Assembly (NCBI GenBank): GCA_947359465.1
Contig: OX375883.1
Coordinates: 17,238,088 to 17,302,087 of the forward strand
DNA from: Metellina segmentata
Lineage: Eukaryota > Arthropoda > Arachnida > Araneae > Tetragnathidae
Direction of reading: 5' to 3'
DNA length: 64,000 nt
Positions 53,953 to 63,883 of this stretch are shown piece after piece. The notes below the pieces were generated by a model. That model had not been told where the DNA came from. It made no database searches and worked only from the letters and a program-made list of their open reading frames with translations. Each line of letters begins with the position of its first letter. Position 1 is the first letter of the stretch. A program made the translations under genes and the position numbers.

Positions 53953-54211
53953 CGGGTCTAAAAGGGCAAACTATGTTGGAGCTGCGTTCACTATTAATGA
54001 TTGATTCCCTTCACAGTTTTAAACTTTATTCTTCATGTTCTGTTTTTACCGCTGAAATAATGGCCATTTTTAAAGCACTAGAACATATATCCGATCATTG
54101 TCATAAAAAATGTATCATTTTCACAGATTCATTAAGCGTTTTACAGTCATTGAAACATCCTGATCATGACAGTCATCCCATTGTTTTAGAGTCATTAAAA
54201 ATAATTTATCA
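53953..54211 (+). mobile_element. I-type LINE piece N1 (RNase H part only)
   Basis: It starts inside RNase H (TGSKRANYVG region) and stops at ...IIYH, with neither upstream RT nor 3' UTR. It has a 4-bp TTGA insertion after ATTAATGA. Near-identical to the matching part of N2, it is directly joined to N2's 5' end. Confidence 0.85.
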
Positions 54212-55515
54212 TCAGCTTGTATGTAGACTCTTATGAACCTTCCCTGGACCTAAGGCGACAGTCGTTGTCCTTGGAATATTATTTTAGAATTTCTTCAATA
54301 CCGCATCACCCATTGCATACCATTCATCACAGTCCATATTTAAAACGCCTTTATCAAGCAAAAACATCCTTCATCCCTACATTTCATTTAAGAATGCTGG
54401 ATTTAATGGACGGATCCGATATTTCTTCACTTCACGTCACCCAGAAAAAACTTTATTATTTCTCTCCTTGGTTTAATCATGATTTTGAATTTCAAAACCC
54501 TTTCCAAGATTTTTATAAAGCAGATACCTCTGATATTATTTACCAACAACTCTTTCTAAAGCATTTGGAAAAATACTCTAATTTTATACATATTTATACG
54601 GACGGGTCTAAAAGGGCAAACTACGTTGGAGCTGCGTTCACTATTAATGATTCCATTCACAGTTTTAAACTTCATTCTTCATGTTCTGTTTTTACTGCTG
54701 AAATAATGGCCATTTTTAAAGCATTAGAAAATATATCTGATCATTGTCATAAAAAATGTATCATTTTCACAGATTCATTAAGCGTTTTACAGTCATTGAA
54801 ACATCCTGATCATGACAGTCATCCCATTGTTTTAGAGTCATTAAAAATAATTTATCATCTCTCATCCAAAAATTTTAATATAATATTTTGTTGGATTCCA
54901 TCTCATGTTGGGATAGCGGGAAACGAGACTGTCGACAGAGCCGCCAAATCGGCCGTAAATAACATTGACCATACCATTCCTTATCGCGACTTAAAATCAT
55001 TAATTTACAAATTTTTAGAGGAAAAATGGCAGAACCAATGGAACGATCAAATCGAAAACAAACTCCACCTTTTAAAACCAAGTATAACTCAATGGCAGTC
55101 TCCACCTTTAAGAAGACAGCAGGTAGTACTAACACGTCTCCGTATTGGACATACGCGGATAACACACAGACACCTCCTCCTCGGAGAAGATCATCCCATT
55201 TGTAACTACTGCATTTGTCCACTTACTGTGAAACACATTTTAATAGAGTGTTCTCATTTTAATTATCAACGTCTTAAATATTTTAATTCTTTTACCTTGA
55301 CTTTAGAAGACATGGTTGGGGAGAATCCTCATCCAAATATTTTTAGCTTTTTACATGACATTGGTTTTATCCATCACATATAATTTTATGTAGCATTCAT
55401 TCATTATGTTTTGACTCATTTCACATTATTATTATATTATATATTTGATTTTTTATCTTGAGTTTGGCATAATATGTCCCAAGAGGACTCAATGCCACAA
55501 AATCATATCCAATCC
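54212..55515 (+). mobile_element. I-type LINE piece N2, 5'-truncated with complete 3' end
   Basis: It starts at the ORF2 sequence for SLYVDSYEPS and runs through RNase H, 3' UTR, stem-loop and a short ATCCA tail, then abuts N3. The open frame of 388 codons (54217-55383) shows that it is young. Confidence 0.88.
54217..55383 (+). CDS. I-type LINE ORF2, RNase H and zinc part (N2), intact fragment
   Basis: No start codon of its own: it begins in mid-ORF2 at codons for LYVDSYEPSLD. RNase H motifs IYTDGSK, TAEIMAI, FTDSLSVL and WIPSHVGIAGNE are intact, as is CNYCICPLTVKHILIEC. It ends at the normal stop. Not expected to be translated as a protein. Confidence 0.88.
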   Translation: MYVDSYEPSLDLRRQSLSLEYYFRISSIPHHPLHTIHHSPYLKRLYQAKTSFIPTFHLRMLDLMDGSDISSLHVTQKKLYYFSPWFNHDFEFQNPFQDFYKADTSDIIYQQLFLKHLEKYSNFIHIYTDGSKRANYVGAAFTINDSIHSFKLHSSCSVFTAEIMAIFKALENISDHCHKKCIIFTDSLSVLQSLKHPDHDSHPIVLESLKIIYHLSSKNFNIIFCWIPSHVGIAGNETVDRAAKSAVNNIDHTIPYRDLKSLIYKFLEEKWQNQWNDQIENKLHLLKPSITQWQSPPLRRQQVVLTRLRIGHTRITHRHLLLGEDHPICNYCICPLTVKHILIECSHFNYQRLKYFNSFTLTLEDMVGENPHPNIFSFLHDIGFIHHI

Positions 55516-56218
55516 ATTGTTTTAGAATCACTGAAATGAATTTATCATCTTTCATCCAAAAATTTTAACTTGTTATTTTGTTGGATTCCATCTCATGTTG
55601 GGATATCTGGAAATGAATTAGTTGACAAAGCCGCCAAACCAGCCGTAAATAATTTTAATCATACCATTCCTTATCGTGACCTATAATCTATCATTTACAC
55701 ATTTTTAGAAGACAAATGGCAAAACGAATGGAATGAACAAACGGAGAACAATCTCCATGCTATAAAACCAAATATAACTCTATGGCAGTCACCAGCTTTA
55801 AGACGACAGAATGTAGTTCTAACACGTCTCCGTATTGGACATACTCGGATAACACATAGACACCTCCTCGAAGAAGATCATCCGATTTGCAATTTCTGTA
55901 TTTGTCCACTAACCGTAAAACACATTTTAATAGAATGTTCTCATTTTAACAGTCAACGTCTTAAACATTTTAATTCTTATACCTTGGTTTTAGATGACAT
56001 GATCGGAGAGAATCCTCATCCAAATATTATTAGCCTTTTACATGACATTGGGTTTATTCATCACATATAATTTTATATGGGATTCATTTTATTATGACAT
56101 GACTCACATTTCATTTAATTAATAAATTTTATATCTGATTTCTTATCTTGAGTTTGGCATTCTATGTCCCGGGAGGACTCAATGCCACAAAATCCAATCC
56201 CATTTAGTCCAATCCAAT
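55516..56218 (+). mobile_element. I-type LINE piece N3, 5'-truncated, older
   Basis: It begins in RNase H (VLESLK region) immediately after N2's tail and has its own 3' UTR and tail at about 56190-56218. Stops (TGA after ESLK, TAA in the RDL-SII stretch) and a lost leucine codon show more decay than N2. Confidence 0.85.
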
Positions 56219-56225
56219 CGAATTA

Positions 56226-56260
56226 TTTTATAACTGTATCCACCAGATACAGTTATAAAA
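56226..56260. repeat. Perfect 15-bp hairpin with 5-base loop
   Basis: TTTTATAACTGTATC, CACCA, GATACAGTTATAAAA. It lies between the N3 tail and a sequence that, on the - strand, has the purine run GAGAGGGGGTG followed by TGTAGTACG, so it could be inside the LTR of the gypsy-like element. Confidence 0.7.
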
Positions 56261-57404
56261 AGTTAAAAACCCCAATCGTACTACACCCCCTCTCGAGCAA
56301 AGTTTAATTATTTCCAAAATATCTTAAAATCAATTAAAATCCTAATGTTCAAAAGCACACAAAATATACAAAAGTTAATTAGATATAAATATTAGACAAG
56401 TTATGTTAAAATAGGATTCGCTCATCGATTATTGTGTGTGTCAAGTGGACTCACTCGTCCAAAATAGGAGAAAAGAATGCAAGATCTTAACTCTACAGAT
56501 TCGAGAAAGTCTTTCCCGTAGAGTTATGGTAGGTCGGACGTCGGCCAAGACCTCATGGCGCAATTCCCCCCCCCCAGTAACCAGTTGAGGTGTTGGGTGG
56601 GCCTGTTGCTATTGAAATAGTTGATTGTCGATAGATCCCAGGAGTCAAATCGACGTAGCAGCTGAAGGTTGTTTGTTGACCCCAATGGAGTTGTGAAGCA
56701 CGGCGTGCCGGATGGAAGGTCACTGGAGTAGGGTGGGCCGGTTGGTGAAGCTGGTGGGCAGATTGATGATAGTCAATCCCCACCAAAATCAAGCGACGTC
56801 CTTGTAGGTACCTGGTTCGGGTCAGCCACCCTGAAAATCAAGGTAGAGTCAGAGAAACTTGATGGAAATTTACCAAGTTTAATTGTTTGTAGGGAGAACG
56901 ACTCCTTATGCGCAAGGGGCTCACGAAGCGGGCGTATACGATTCAATGGCCGCCACGTAATACACAAAAGCAAGGCAGAAAAAGTAGTAAATGGCACAGT
57001 TTAATCAAATATTGTTCAATCAAATCCAAATTAATTCCAAAGCATAGTTCAGAGAGAGATTCGTTCTTTTAAAGTATAAAAAGAACAGGTCATAGCAGAG
57101 GGGGGCTCGCTATGGCCCTTTAAAAGTTCCGGTAAACAGATAAAAACAGCATAAAATTTTAAAACATTCTCAAAAGACACAAAAAGTTAGAACAATTTAA
57201 AATAACTTATCTCATGTCACAGGTGAGCATAAGGGCTTTCCAATGATATGTATTTTAAAATCGTGGTGACTATATTAGCTCTTTCACAAAGGTTTTAACG
57301 GGAGCTGTCAAAACCTCACACGTTCTACTTCGTAACCAAGATGGCCGTATTTGAACGCCTATCGTTACCGGAGAAAAGGTTGGTACGTTCATTAAAGTTT
57401 TTCA
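56261..57404. other. Probable 3' region of the gypsy-like element, no gene recognised
   Basis: On the - strand this follows the integrase. The polypurine-like AGAGGGGG at about 56289 next to TGTAGTACG may mark a 3' LTR start. ORFs of 74-79 codons here show no motif. Confidence 0.35.
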
Positions 57405-58205
57405 AAAGTTCTCAAGTTCTACGCATCACAACTATTTCTCCAACTTCATAAGTGATGGTACCACATTTCTTCTTGTCGTAATTTTCTTTTATCTTTTTTC
57501 TGCCCGTCTTCAAGACGATGTCTCGTCGATTTCTGAAGTAGCTTTGGATTTTCCCAGGCGTCACAATTGGTGTCTGCTTCTCTCAAATGTACGTCGTGGA
57601 ACTTCGCGTTGTAGCCGTAGAGCATGTTGAACGGTGTTTTGTGGGTCGTCTTATTGATGACGTTGTTGAGATTTCTTTCAACTTCTGCAATTCGTGCATC
57701 CCAGTCATTGTGACGATGGTCTTTCATGGGTATTGTGATGGTGGGAATAATCATTCGATTTACTCGTTCTACCATCCCATTAGCTTGCGGGTGCATCGTC
57801 GAATTCAGAGTATGACGAATACCATTATCTTTGCAATATTCCTCAAACTGTTGAGCTGTGAAACATGATCCTCTGTCTGTATTTACTCTATCTGGTAAGC
57901 AGAAATTGTTCACTAGATTTTTAAATGCCTCTAATACACTTTTCATTTTTGTGCTCTTAACTGGTGTCAGTTTTACGTATCTAGTAAGGTTGTCTATGAC
58001 GACTAAAAGATGTTGGTTTCCTTTTGCACTCTTCACAAAGGGTCCTAGGTGATCCATGTGAATGATAGAAAATGGTCTCTTTCCAGGCTCAATAGGGTGC
58101 AACAGTCCTTGTTGTTTACCCCTGGGAACCTTGTTCACTAAACATTCTAGACACATCGATATGTGTTTCTTCACGTAGCGCTTCATTCTTGGGAACCAAT
58201 ACAGT
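57405..58205 (-). pseudogene. Gypsy-like integrase, catalytic core and C-terminal part
   Basis: - strand ORF: YWFPRMKRYVKKHISMCLEC (the C-C half of the zinc finger), PFSIIHMDHLGPF (first D), NTDRGSCF (second D), NGMVERVNR (E), then a typical post-core LNNVINKTTHKTPFNMLYGY. The DDE triad is complete. After 57446 a frameshift leads to the YEVGEIVVMRR end. The H-H half of the zinc finger is at 58642-58733, separated by a solo LTR. The polyprotein upstream (protease, RT, RNase H) is absent. Confidence 0.87.
58201..58205 (+). repeat. 5-bp target duplication, left copy, of the solo LTR
   Basis: ACAGT, repeated at 58637-58641. Confidence 0.8.
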
Positions 58206-58636
58206 TGTGTCGCGTAGGACACAAGGATCTTGGTTTAGCCGGATACCATCCGGGGCCAAATACAATTAATTATACCCCAGAAATACCTTTCATTAAAATC
58301 TCAAGTGATCGCAGAGGCAACACCGTTTAAGAGAAGTATGCATGAGTCACTTACCTTGGGATACAGGGTAGCTTGTTGCTCCTCTACATGCTTGTACATG
58401 AAAGATTATCAGGCAGATGTTTGGTATATGTACATTTATTTTCTTGGTTGTATAATTATGATACAAGTACATTGACGCCGCGAAAGGGGACACAACCTCT
58501 TACATTGCCGACGCGCGTGGATCTACTCCATAAACCAGCCCCCCTGACCCCCAAGGGAGAACGATAGGGATTGAGCGACTGATCCCTCGATGACCGCTCT
58601 GCTGCCATCTGGTGACCACCATCCTAAAAACCATCA
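58206..58636. mobile_element. Solo LTR, 431 bp
   Basis: It starts TGTGTCGCG and ends CCATCA (TG...CA), flanked by 5-bp ACAGT duplications. Removing it joins KIKEL to YWFPRMK and restores the integrase zinc finger. A single LTR is left after recombination between two LTRs. It contains a CTGCCATCTGGTG motif like those at 45707-46095. Confidence 0.85.
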
Positions 58637-58641
58637 ACAGT

Positions 58642-58733
58642 TCTTTAATTTTACTCACAGTTCTGTCAACTGAAAAATGTCCGATTGGGTCGTGAAACTT
58701 GACTACAGTACTTTTGCGCATGGACCTAGGTAT
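58642..58733 (-). pseudogene. Gypsy-like integrase, N-terminal half of the zinc finger
   Basis: - strand: IPRSMRKSTVVKFHDPIGHFSVDRTVSKIKEL, with the two histidines of the HHCC finger (FHD...GHF). It continues at 58205. On its upstream side it is cut off by a separate LTR. Confidence 0.8.
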
Positions 58734-59050
58734 TGTTGGGGTTACGGTCGAAATAAAAGCCGGATACAGCATTTAAAAAAATGATCTTCATTTATTTAAG
58801 TAAAATATTTAATTTACATAGTATAAAAGTATAAATTATTAAAAGTAACAAACAGGTGTACTTCACCTTGCCCATAGGCTTTAGAAAAAGAGAGGATTGA
58901 GCATATCTCAATCACACTGTCATCCTATATATATACACACATTTCAAATAGGGTTAGATAACGTATTAACCAATCAGCCTGAAGTGGGCGGGACTAAACG
59001 TGATACGATTGATTTGCATATTAGTTCTTGTTTATAAACATACTCTAACA
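58734..59050 (-). mobile_element. LTR with TATA box, polyadenylation signal and adjacent polypurine tract (3' LTR)
   Basis: 317 bp; on the - strand it begins TGTTAGAGTATG and ends CCCCAACA. It contains TATATATATAGG about 120 bp in and AATAAA later. Directly upstream on the - strand is GTGGGTGAGAGGGGACC (59054-59072), a polypurine tract, so this is a 3' LTR. The flanks differ (GGTAT and ATCGG), as expected if the internal part and 5' LTR have been lost or lie elsewhere. Confidence 0.7.
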
Positions 59051-59371
59051 ATCGGTCCCCTCTCACCCACTTCGGCGTATGATAAATTTTTCCAAAATAT
59101 CTTTACAAATTACATTGAAAAATACATACAAGGAATTTTCGTAACCATATCCAAAAACTTGTAGAAAAGACAAAATTATATTGTAACCCTATTGGTACAA
59201 TAAATTAGCTTATACTTTTAGAGATAAGAAATATACAGTAGACATAAAAGTTTCCATAAAATATCACAAAATTGAAAAACAAAATCCCCAACTACTCTCG
59301 TGAGGTAAATTATTTAAACTGCATCTCCAATCTAGGAAGTAATGCTGAAAAGTTCCTCTCTGGGGAAAAAA
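59051..59371. other. Internal remnant of the LTR element, no gene
   Basis: Polypurine tract next to the LTR, then AT-rich sequence up to the Xd fragment. Confidence 0.45.
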
Positions 59372-59624
59372 TTATTTCTCTTCGCGATTTGTGCAATCTT
59401 TGGCGAGATGTTCCTCTCCGCAGATCACACATCGCATAGTCATTCGGCTGTTAGCGCTCGAGTGGTTGTACATTTGGCCTTTATAGCATTGTGGTGCTCC
59501 TTGCCTATTGACAAATTTTTCAATTCTAACAATGAGGTGATTGAATTCGGTTAGCTCATAAATTTTATGAGCTGAATCGTCGTTTAGCAGTTGGATTTGA
59601 AATATGGGCAAGAGAACTTTCCCC
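59372..59624 (-). pseudogene. Jockey/X-like LINE ORF1 fragment (Xd) with damaged zinc knuckle
   Basis: - strand: LPIFQIQLLNDDSAHKIYEL is the block ahead of the zinc knuckles in X-element-type ORF1 proteins. Then CYKGQMYNHSSANS, in which the second and fourth zinc ligands of the first knuckle have become Gly and Ser, and CVICGEEHLAKDC, which is intact. It abuts the tail of Xc. Confidence 0.75.
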
Positions 59625-60984
59625 ACAGGACAGGACAATCACTTCTGGAGTGCCTACTACAAAGCAGCTTAACTCCCCGTCATCAGGTGTGTGTAACATA
59701 AATCTGAATTGCTTAGTTAAAGAGAGAAAATTTATAAATAAAAAATGATTTAAAAAGGCTGATTAAAATAAAACATAACTTTCAGCTGAACAAAGTTCCG
59801 TGAGATGGCGCCACCTCCTTAAGCGAGATCGACAAACCAGTCGGTATCCCTTCCAGAGTGTGACCGCATTCAGAGGTGGCAAACTTCGATGATCCATTAA
59901 AAGTTAGAAAAAGATTAAAATTTTAAATTAATAAAAGAAAAACAAGGTCGAAAAAAGAGAAATAAAACTGTTGTGTTTTAGTGATTCAATTAGGGTCCTG
60001 TCGAGTCCAAAAAATGCTCAGCGTCTACGAGTGACAACAAGGGTCATGATCCAATATGGGATTTGCAAAATAAAAATTTTGCATGGGGAGATAAAGTTAG
60101 GAATTGAAGTCAAAGACATCAGGATCCAAACGAAACATGCCGCATTGATGTTTGAGAGCTTTCCCCCTGATCTTAGACCTTTTTAACTGGTTGACTTGTG
60201 TCACGTGATATCCTAATTGGATTAACTCTTCCTGGATGCGTGCGCATGATGTGCTAGTTGGAAGGCCTCTTATAACGACTTTAATTGGTCTTTCACCCTT
60301 TTTTGATCTGTAGAAGTATTGAATCTTCTTTAGATCTAAGTAGCTGGTTATGAGTCTGTGCTCGTTTGGATTATTTGGGTAAATGTTGAGCATTTCCCCT
60401 GATAGTTTACCTTGGACTTTCGATCCGATAGCGGTACAAATGTCCTCAATTTGAGTTTTGTAATCCTTTTTTAGATGGATGATAATGGGGGGTACTTTAG
60501 ACAAGATCTGACGTTCCTCAGCTGCGTCGTCATTTGAATTGTTTTGTTCGGTATTCGAACTTGATTGACGTTTAGGTAATGATTCATTGTTGACAAATAT
60601 TTTAGACATTGATTTTTTGGTTTGGGTAGGCGAAGCCGGACGTTTCGTATTTTGACGTTTAGAGTTAAGGGTCATTTTGGCATCGATAAGTTGCATAGTC
60701 AAAACTGACTCACCCTCAAGTCCTTCCATCCTGGAGTTGTAGAGTTCCAGTTTCCTCTGTAGTACGGTCTTTTCTTCCTCGGTAGTGCTTTCCTTGAGGA
60801 GTTCCTTCAGCATCTTGATGTAGTTGTTCTTCCTTTTCGCATCTTCAATAATTAAATTGTTGTGCGTTAATAGATCTTCGTAGGAAAGTTCTTTAAGTTG
60901 ATCGAATTCCGGCGGAATTTCGATTGAAGTTGGATCAGTTTCACAATCCATATTGTTGGCCATTATGGGATAAAGCGTAAACAA
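59625..60984 (-). mobile_element. Jockey/X-like LINE piece Xc
   Basis: - strand: ORF1 N-terminal part, then about 450 bp without coding, a stem-loop (59647-59676) and a (CCTGT)n-type tail at 59625-59636. No ORF2 is present, so it is internally deleted or chimeric. Confidence 0.65.
60097..60963 (-). pseudogene. Jockey/X-like LINE ORF1, N-terminal half (Xc)
   Basis: It starts MANNMDCETDPTSIEIPPEF. A lysine/glutamate-rich coiled-coil-like region (about residues 25-80) is followed by a basic Ser/Asn-rich linker. Then comes the PRE_C2HC-type block (PPIIIHLKKDYKTQIEDI...YFYRSKKGERPIKVVIRGLPTSTS...IQEELIQLGYHVTQVNQLKR) that precedes the zinc knuckles in X-element ORF1 proteins. It stops at 60097 just after FRLDPDVFDFNS, before any knuckle. 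It would be an RNA-binding ribonucleoprotein component. Confidence 0.8.
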
Positions 60985-61590
60985 TTAGCGCGCGCAAGCG
61001 ATATTTTGAGTGTGCGGGGAGTTAAGGTCTCCTGCTAAGATTATATTATTTCCAATTGCAAATAATTTGGAGTAATCAGCTTTCGGGAAACTACGTGCTC
61101 CAGACTTAGGAGGAACGTAGGCTGATATGATTTTGATTGGGGGTGAGTCTCTCAAGTTAACCTCATTGAAGCAACCCTGGTTGAGGTGAAGTGGCGGAGT
61201 TGGAATAAGTTTGTGTGAGATGTTCCGCTTGATATAAATACAAGTCCCTCCCACAGCTGTTCTCGCGGAAAGCGTGTTAGACCTGTCATTTTTATACAGA
61301 ATATAATTTGGGATTTGTGGATTATCCTGCGGTAAGATGGGTCTCAGTGACCAAGAATAAATCGAAGTTCCTCTGGATAAGGAATTGCCGGACTTCATGT
61401 ATTCGGGCTCTCAGTCCGTTGGCATTCCAAAAGCTTATTGAAATGAACTGCGGAGTTTGTACAGACATTAGGTTCGGGACCGTGGTCCAATTGGGGTTCC
61501 TATAAGAGCAACATAGTGCTCGAAGATGTAGCACTCACGCTCGACTCCGTCCGTTGCCGTACGGAGTTGCGGAATTGCGTTTTTGAAAGC
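60985..61590 (-). pseudogene. Jockey/X-like LINE piece Xb: ORF1 end and ORF2 endonuclease
   Basis: - strand: FKNAIPQLRTATDGVERECYIFEHYVAL is the C-terminal end of ORF1. ORF2 then starts at MSVQTPQFISISFWNANGLRARIHEVRQFL, with the endonuclease motifs FWNANGL, TETHL, IIL.GDLN and GGTCIYIKRNI in two frames. It breaks off at GDLNSPHTQN next to the start of Xc. RT is absent and there is no 3' tail. Confidence 0.8.
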
Positions 61591-61621
61591 TTGGACTGGA
61601 CTGGACTGGAATATCACTTTC

Positions 61622-61651
61622 GGAGCACCCGCTGCAATGCAGCTCTTCTCC
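61622..61651 (-). ncRNA. 3' stem-loop of the Jockey/X-like LINE (Xa)
   Basis: GGAG/CTCC outer stem and GCTGCA/TGCAGC inner stem. The same fold recurs at 59647-59676 and 63902-63931 with small changes. Confidence 0.65.
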
Positions 61652-61679
61652 ACATCATAAAAAGAATTAATTAAAATAA

Positions 61680-61975
61680 AGACTATTAAACATAAGGGTG
61701 GGTTTTTTGAGTCTATGAGAGATGTTCCGTTTGACATAGATACAAGTGCCACCTGCAGCAATGCGGACAGTTAAAGTAATTTTCCTATTGTTTTGATATA
61801 GGATGTAATTAGGAATTTGCGGACTATATCCAGGAGTGAAGTGGGTCTCATTGACCAAAAATAGATCATAATTCTTTTCTACAAGAAACTGACGAACTTC
61901 TTGAATTTTGGATCGAAATCCGTTAGCATTCCAAAAGCCAATTGTTAAAGAATTCTGCAGATTTGTACTAGACAT
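61680..61975 (-). pseudogene. Jockey/X-like LINE ORF2, first part of the endonuclease (Xa)
   Basis: MSSTNLQNSLTIGFWNANGFRSKIQEVRQFL...FLVNETHFTPG...AGGTCIYVKRNISHRL, then the frame runs into 3' UTR sequence. It is the same endonuclease start as in Xb. It begins 4 bp after the ORF1 stop at 61979. Confidence 0.85.
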
Positions 61976-61978
61976 GAT

Positions 61979-63660
61979 TTAAAGAATGGGGGGGTTTCCT
62001 GTGATAATCGCAACATAGTGCGCGTAGATTAAATAGGCCCTGTCAACTCCGTGCGATGCAGAACGGAGTTGGGGCAAAGCATTCTTAAATGCTCTCTGAA
62101 TTAATTCAGGTTCGATACCCGAATCTTGTGACATTTTCATAACTGCCAAAAGAGTGTCGGTGCATGAATTTGATTCAAATGATGCATCAGCGCGAGGGAC
62201 CGTCGGTTTTAGAGGTAATTTCACCCTGTTAGATCCGGTGAGGATGTTCGCATAAGAGGTGCTAGGTTCGACACTAGCAAGTCGGGGGAAATCGTTTGTC
62301 TGCAAGTTGGTGGCTTGTGCCGGGGGTGTTTGGTTGTGATTTCTGGGTGGGTTTTGTTTTTTAAAGGTGCCGGGATTTCGTGCACCAGTTGAAGGAAAAC
62401 GTGGACAGTTTCTGTAGTTTGCACTATGTGCACCACCGCAGTTAGCGCAAGGGAGAGTTGTATGAATTTTTGCATTGTTTTTCAGAGGAATGAAAAAAGC
62501 CTTGGCAATTAAAGCATTGCGAGGGGCCCTTACGTCCCCGGTACCGTTCAATTTGGATTCGGGTACCAAACATATTTGTTATCTCGTAAATCTCATCAAT
62601 TCTGAGCGACTTTACTATCTGGAGATAGTAAAGTGGCATGACGGTTTTGGTTCTATGGTTTTTGAGTCGAACTATCTTATGTACTTTAAAACCGTGGATG
62701 GTTTCTATCTTGTTTTTGATTTCTTCGATTTTGGTTTAAACTGGTAATCCGCGGATTACAACTTTAAGAGGGAGGTCCTTTTTGAGTCCATGGGACTTAA
62801 ATTGGGCTCCTACTTGCTTAAGTAGAGTGTTAACCCTACGGTATTGATCTTCCGTTTGAACGGTTACTTTGAAAAATGTTCCTTTAAATTCCGAAACTAA
62901 AGACGGAGCGTTGCATCTAAGCATAGCCAAATCCGTTCTCCAGTTCGGTGTGGGCAAGATGAACAAAGGTGGGATGCGCGGAGGTCGCGGTGGGGGAGCA
63001 GACAAACTATTTCCCGTATCAGTGACAATTGCGGGGGAGGAATCAATCATTTCGTCATCGGAGTCCGATGGCAGGGAGGCGTCGGCAGCTTCCGAGAGAC
63101 TTCGAACTTCTTCTGTGCTCAGTCCAGATCGGGGAGTGTTCCCATTGGCCGGGCGAGTTTGCGGGGCCTTTTGGATGGCTTTGCGGAGCTGAACGGGAGC
63201 CTTCCGTTTGGTATTCCGTCTGTTGATCACAGGGATAAATTCACCTTCGGTGATACATTCCGGGACCGGAGTTGTCACTGATACGGTGGGGGGGGGGCAC
63301 ATTTATACACTGGGAATCTAAACTGTTTTCAGCCGCTTCGGCTTGCTTGCTTTTAGCAAGAAATTCTTCGATGGTCAGGGGTAATTGAAAGAGCATAATG
63401 CCTCTCATTTGGTAGAGTGCAACAATAAAAGACATGAGTTGCTTACCCTCCGCTCGCAGGCGTGGGACTTCCTCTGAGGAGGTGTGGTAGGCAATATCGG
63501 TCTTATCATCCAATAGTTGGTATTCATTTCGTAGTTCGATTACGCGTTTCACAACGTCGTCAGTTGAAGTAGCTTCGTTGATTTGGAAATTCTCCATCCA
63601 AGTTTGCGTGATGGTGCTTTGAGAAGCCGCAATAAAATCGTTTTCCGATGAGCTATACAT
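61979..63660 (-). pseudogene. Jockey/X-like LINE ORF1 (Xa), frameshifted
   Basis: - strand, starting MYSSSENDFIAASQ at 63660. An N-terminal helical region, a proline-rich linker (about 62900-63290) and FFKVTVQTEDQYRRVNTLLKQVG...LPLKVVIRGLPV (PRE_C2HC block) are followed by frameshifts near 63250 and 62740. Zinc knuckles follow: CFNCQGFFHSSEKQC, and CANCGGAHSANYRNC with a further C..C/H part. The end is FKNALPQLRSASHGVDRAYLIYAHYVAII. At least three frames are needed, so it is dead. Confidence 0.82.
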
Positions 63661-63883
63661 CGATTAAAAATTTTGAAAAAGCAGATATGAGAGTCCTGAA
63701 AAGGACTCTGCCACTTATCGTGACATTTTACCAAACAGAGTCCAGGCTGCACAAAGTGCAGAGAAAGTGAAAGAAAGAAAGCGATGCTGCCACGAGAGGA
63801 GAACAATGATCGTACGTGCGTCACCAAGTAAAGCTCAAACGAGAATCCATCTTCGTGCAGTGTCATGAGTTTTAAACTGACTG

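Larger units (their letters stand above)
61591..63883 (-). mobile_element. Jockey/X-like LINE copy Xa, internally deleted
   Basis: 5' leader (63661-63883, starting TCAGTTTAAAACTC, an arthropod initiator-like TCAGT), ORF1, first about 95 codons of ORF2, then directly the 3' UTR with stem-loop (61622-61651) and CCAGT tail (61591-61610). RT is deleted, leaving a 2.3-kb non-autonomous form. Confidence 0.75.

Noticed and set aside
54179..55548. A 33-bp target duplication around N2 (ATTGTTTTAGA...ATTTATCAT on both sides)
   Set aside because: The two copies differ at five positions, while N2 itself is young and N1 matches N2, not N3. The similarity is explained by the pieces being homologous LINE sequence.
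56553..56997. ORFs of 79 and 74 codons on the - strand
   Set aside because: No recognisable domain. They lie in the putative 3' non-coding and LTR region of a gypsy-like element.
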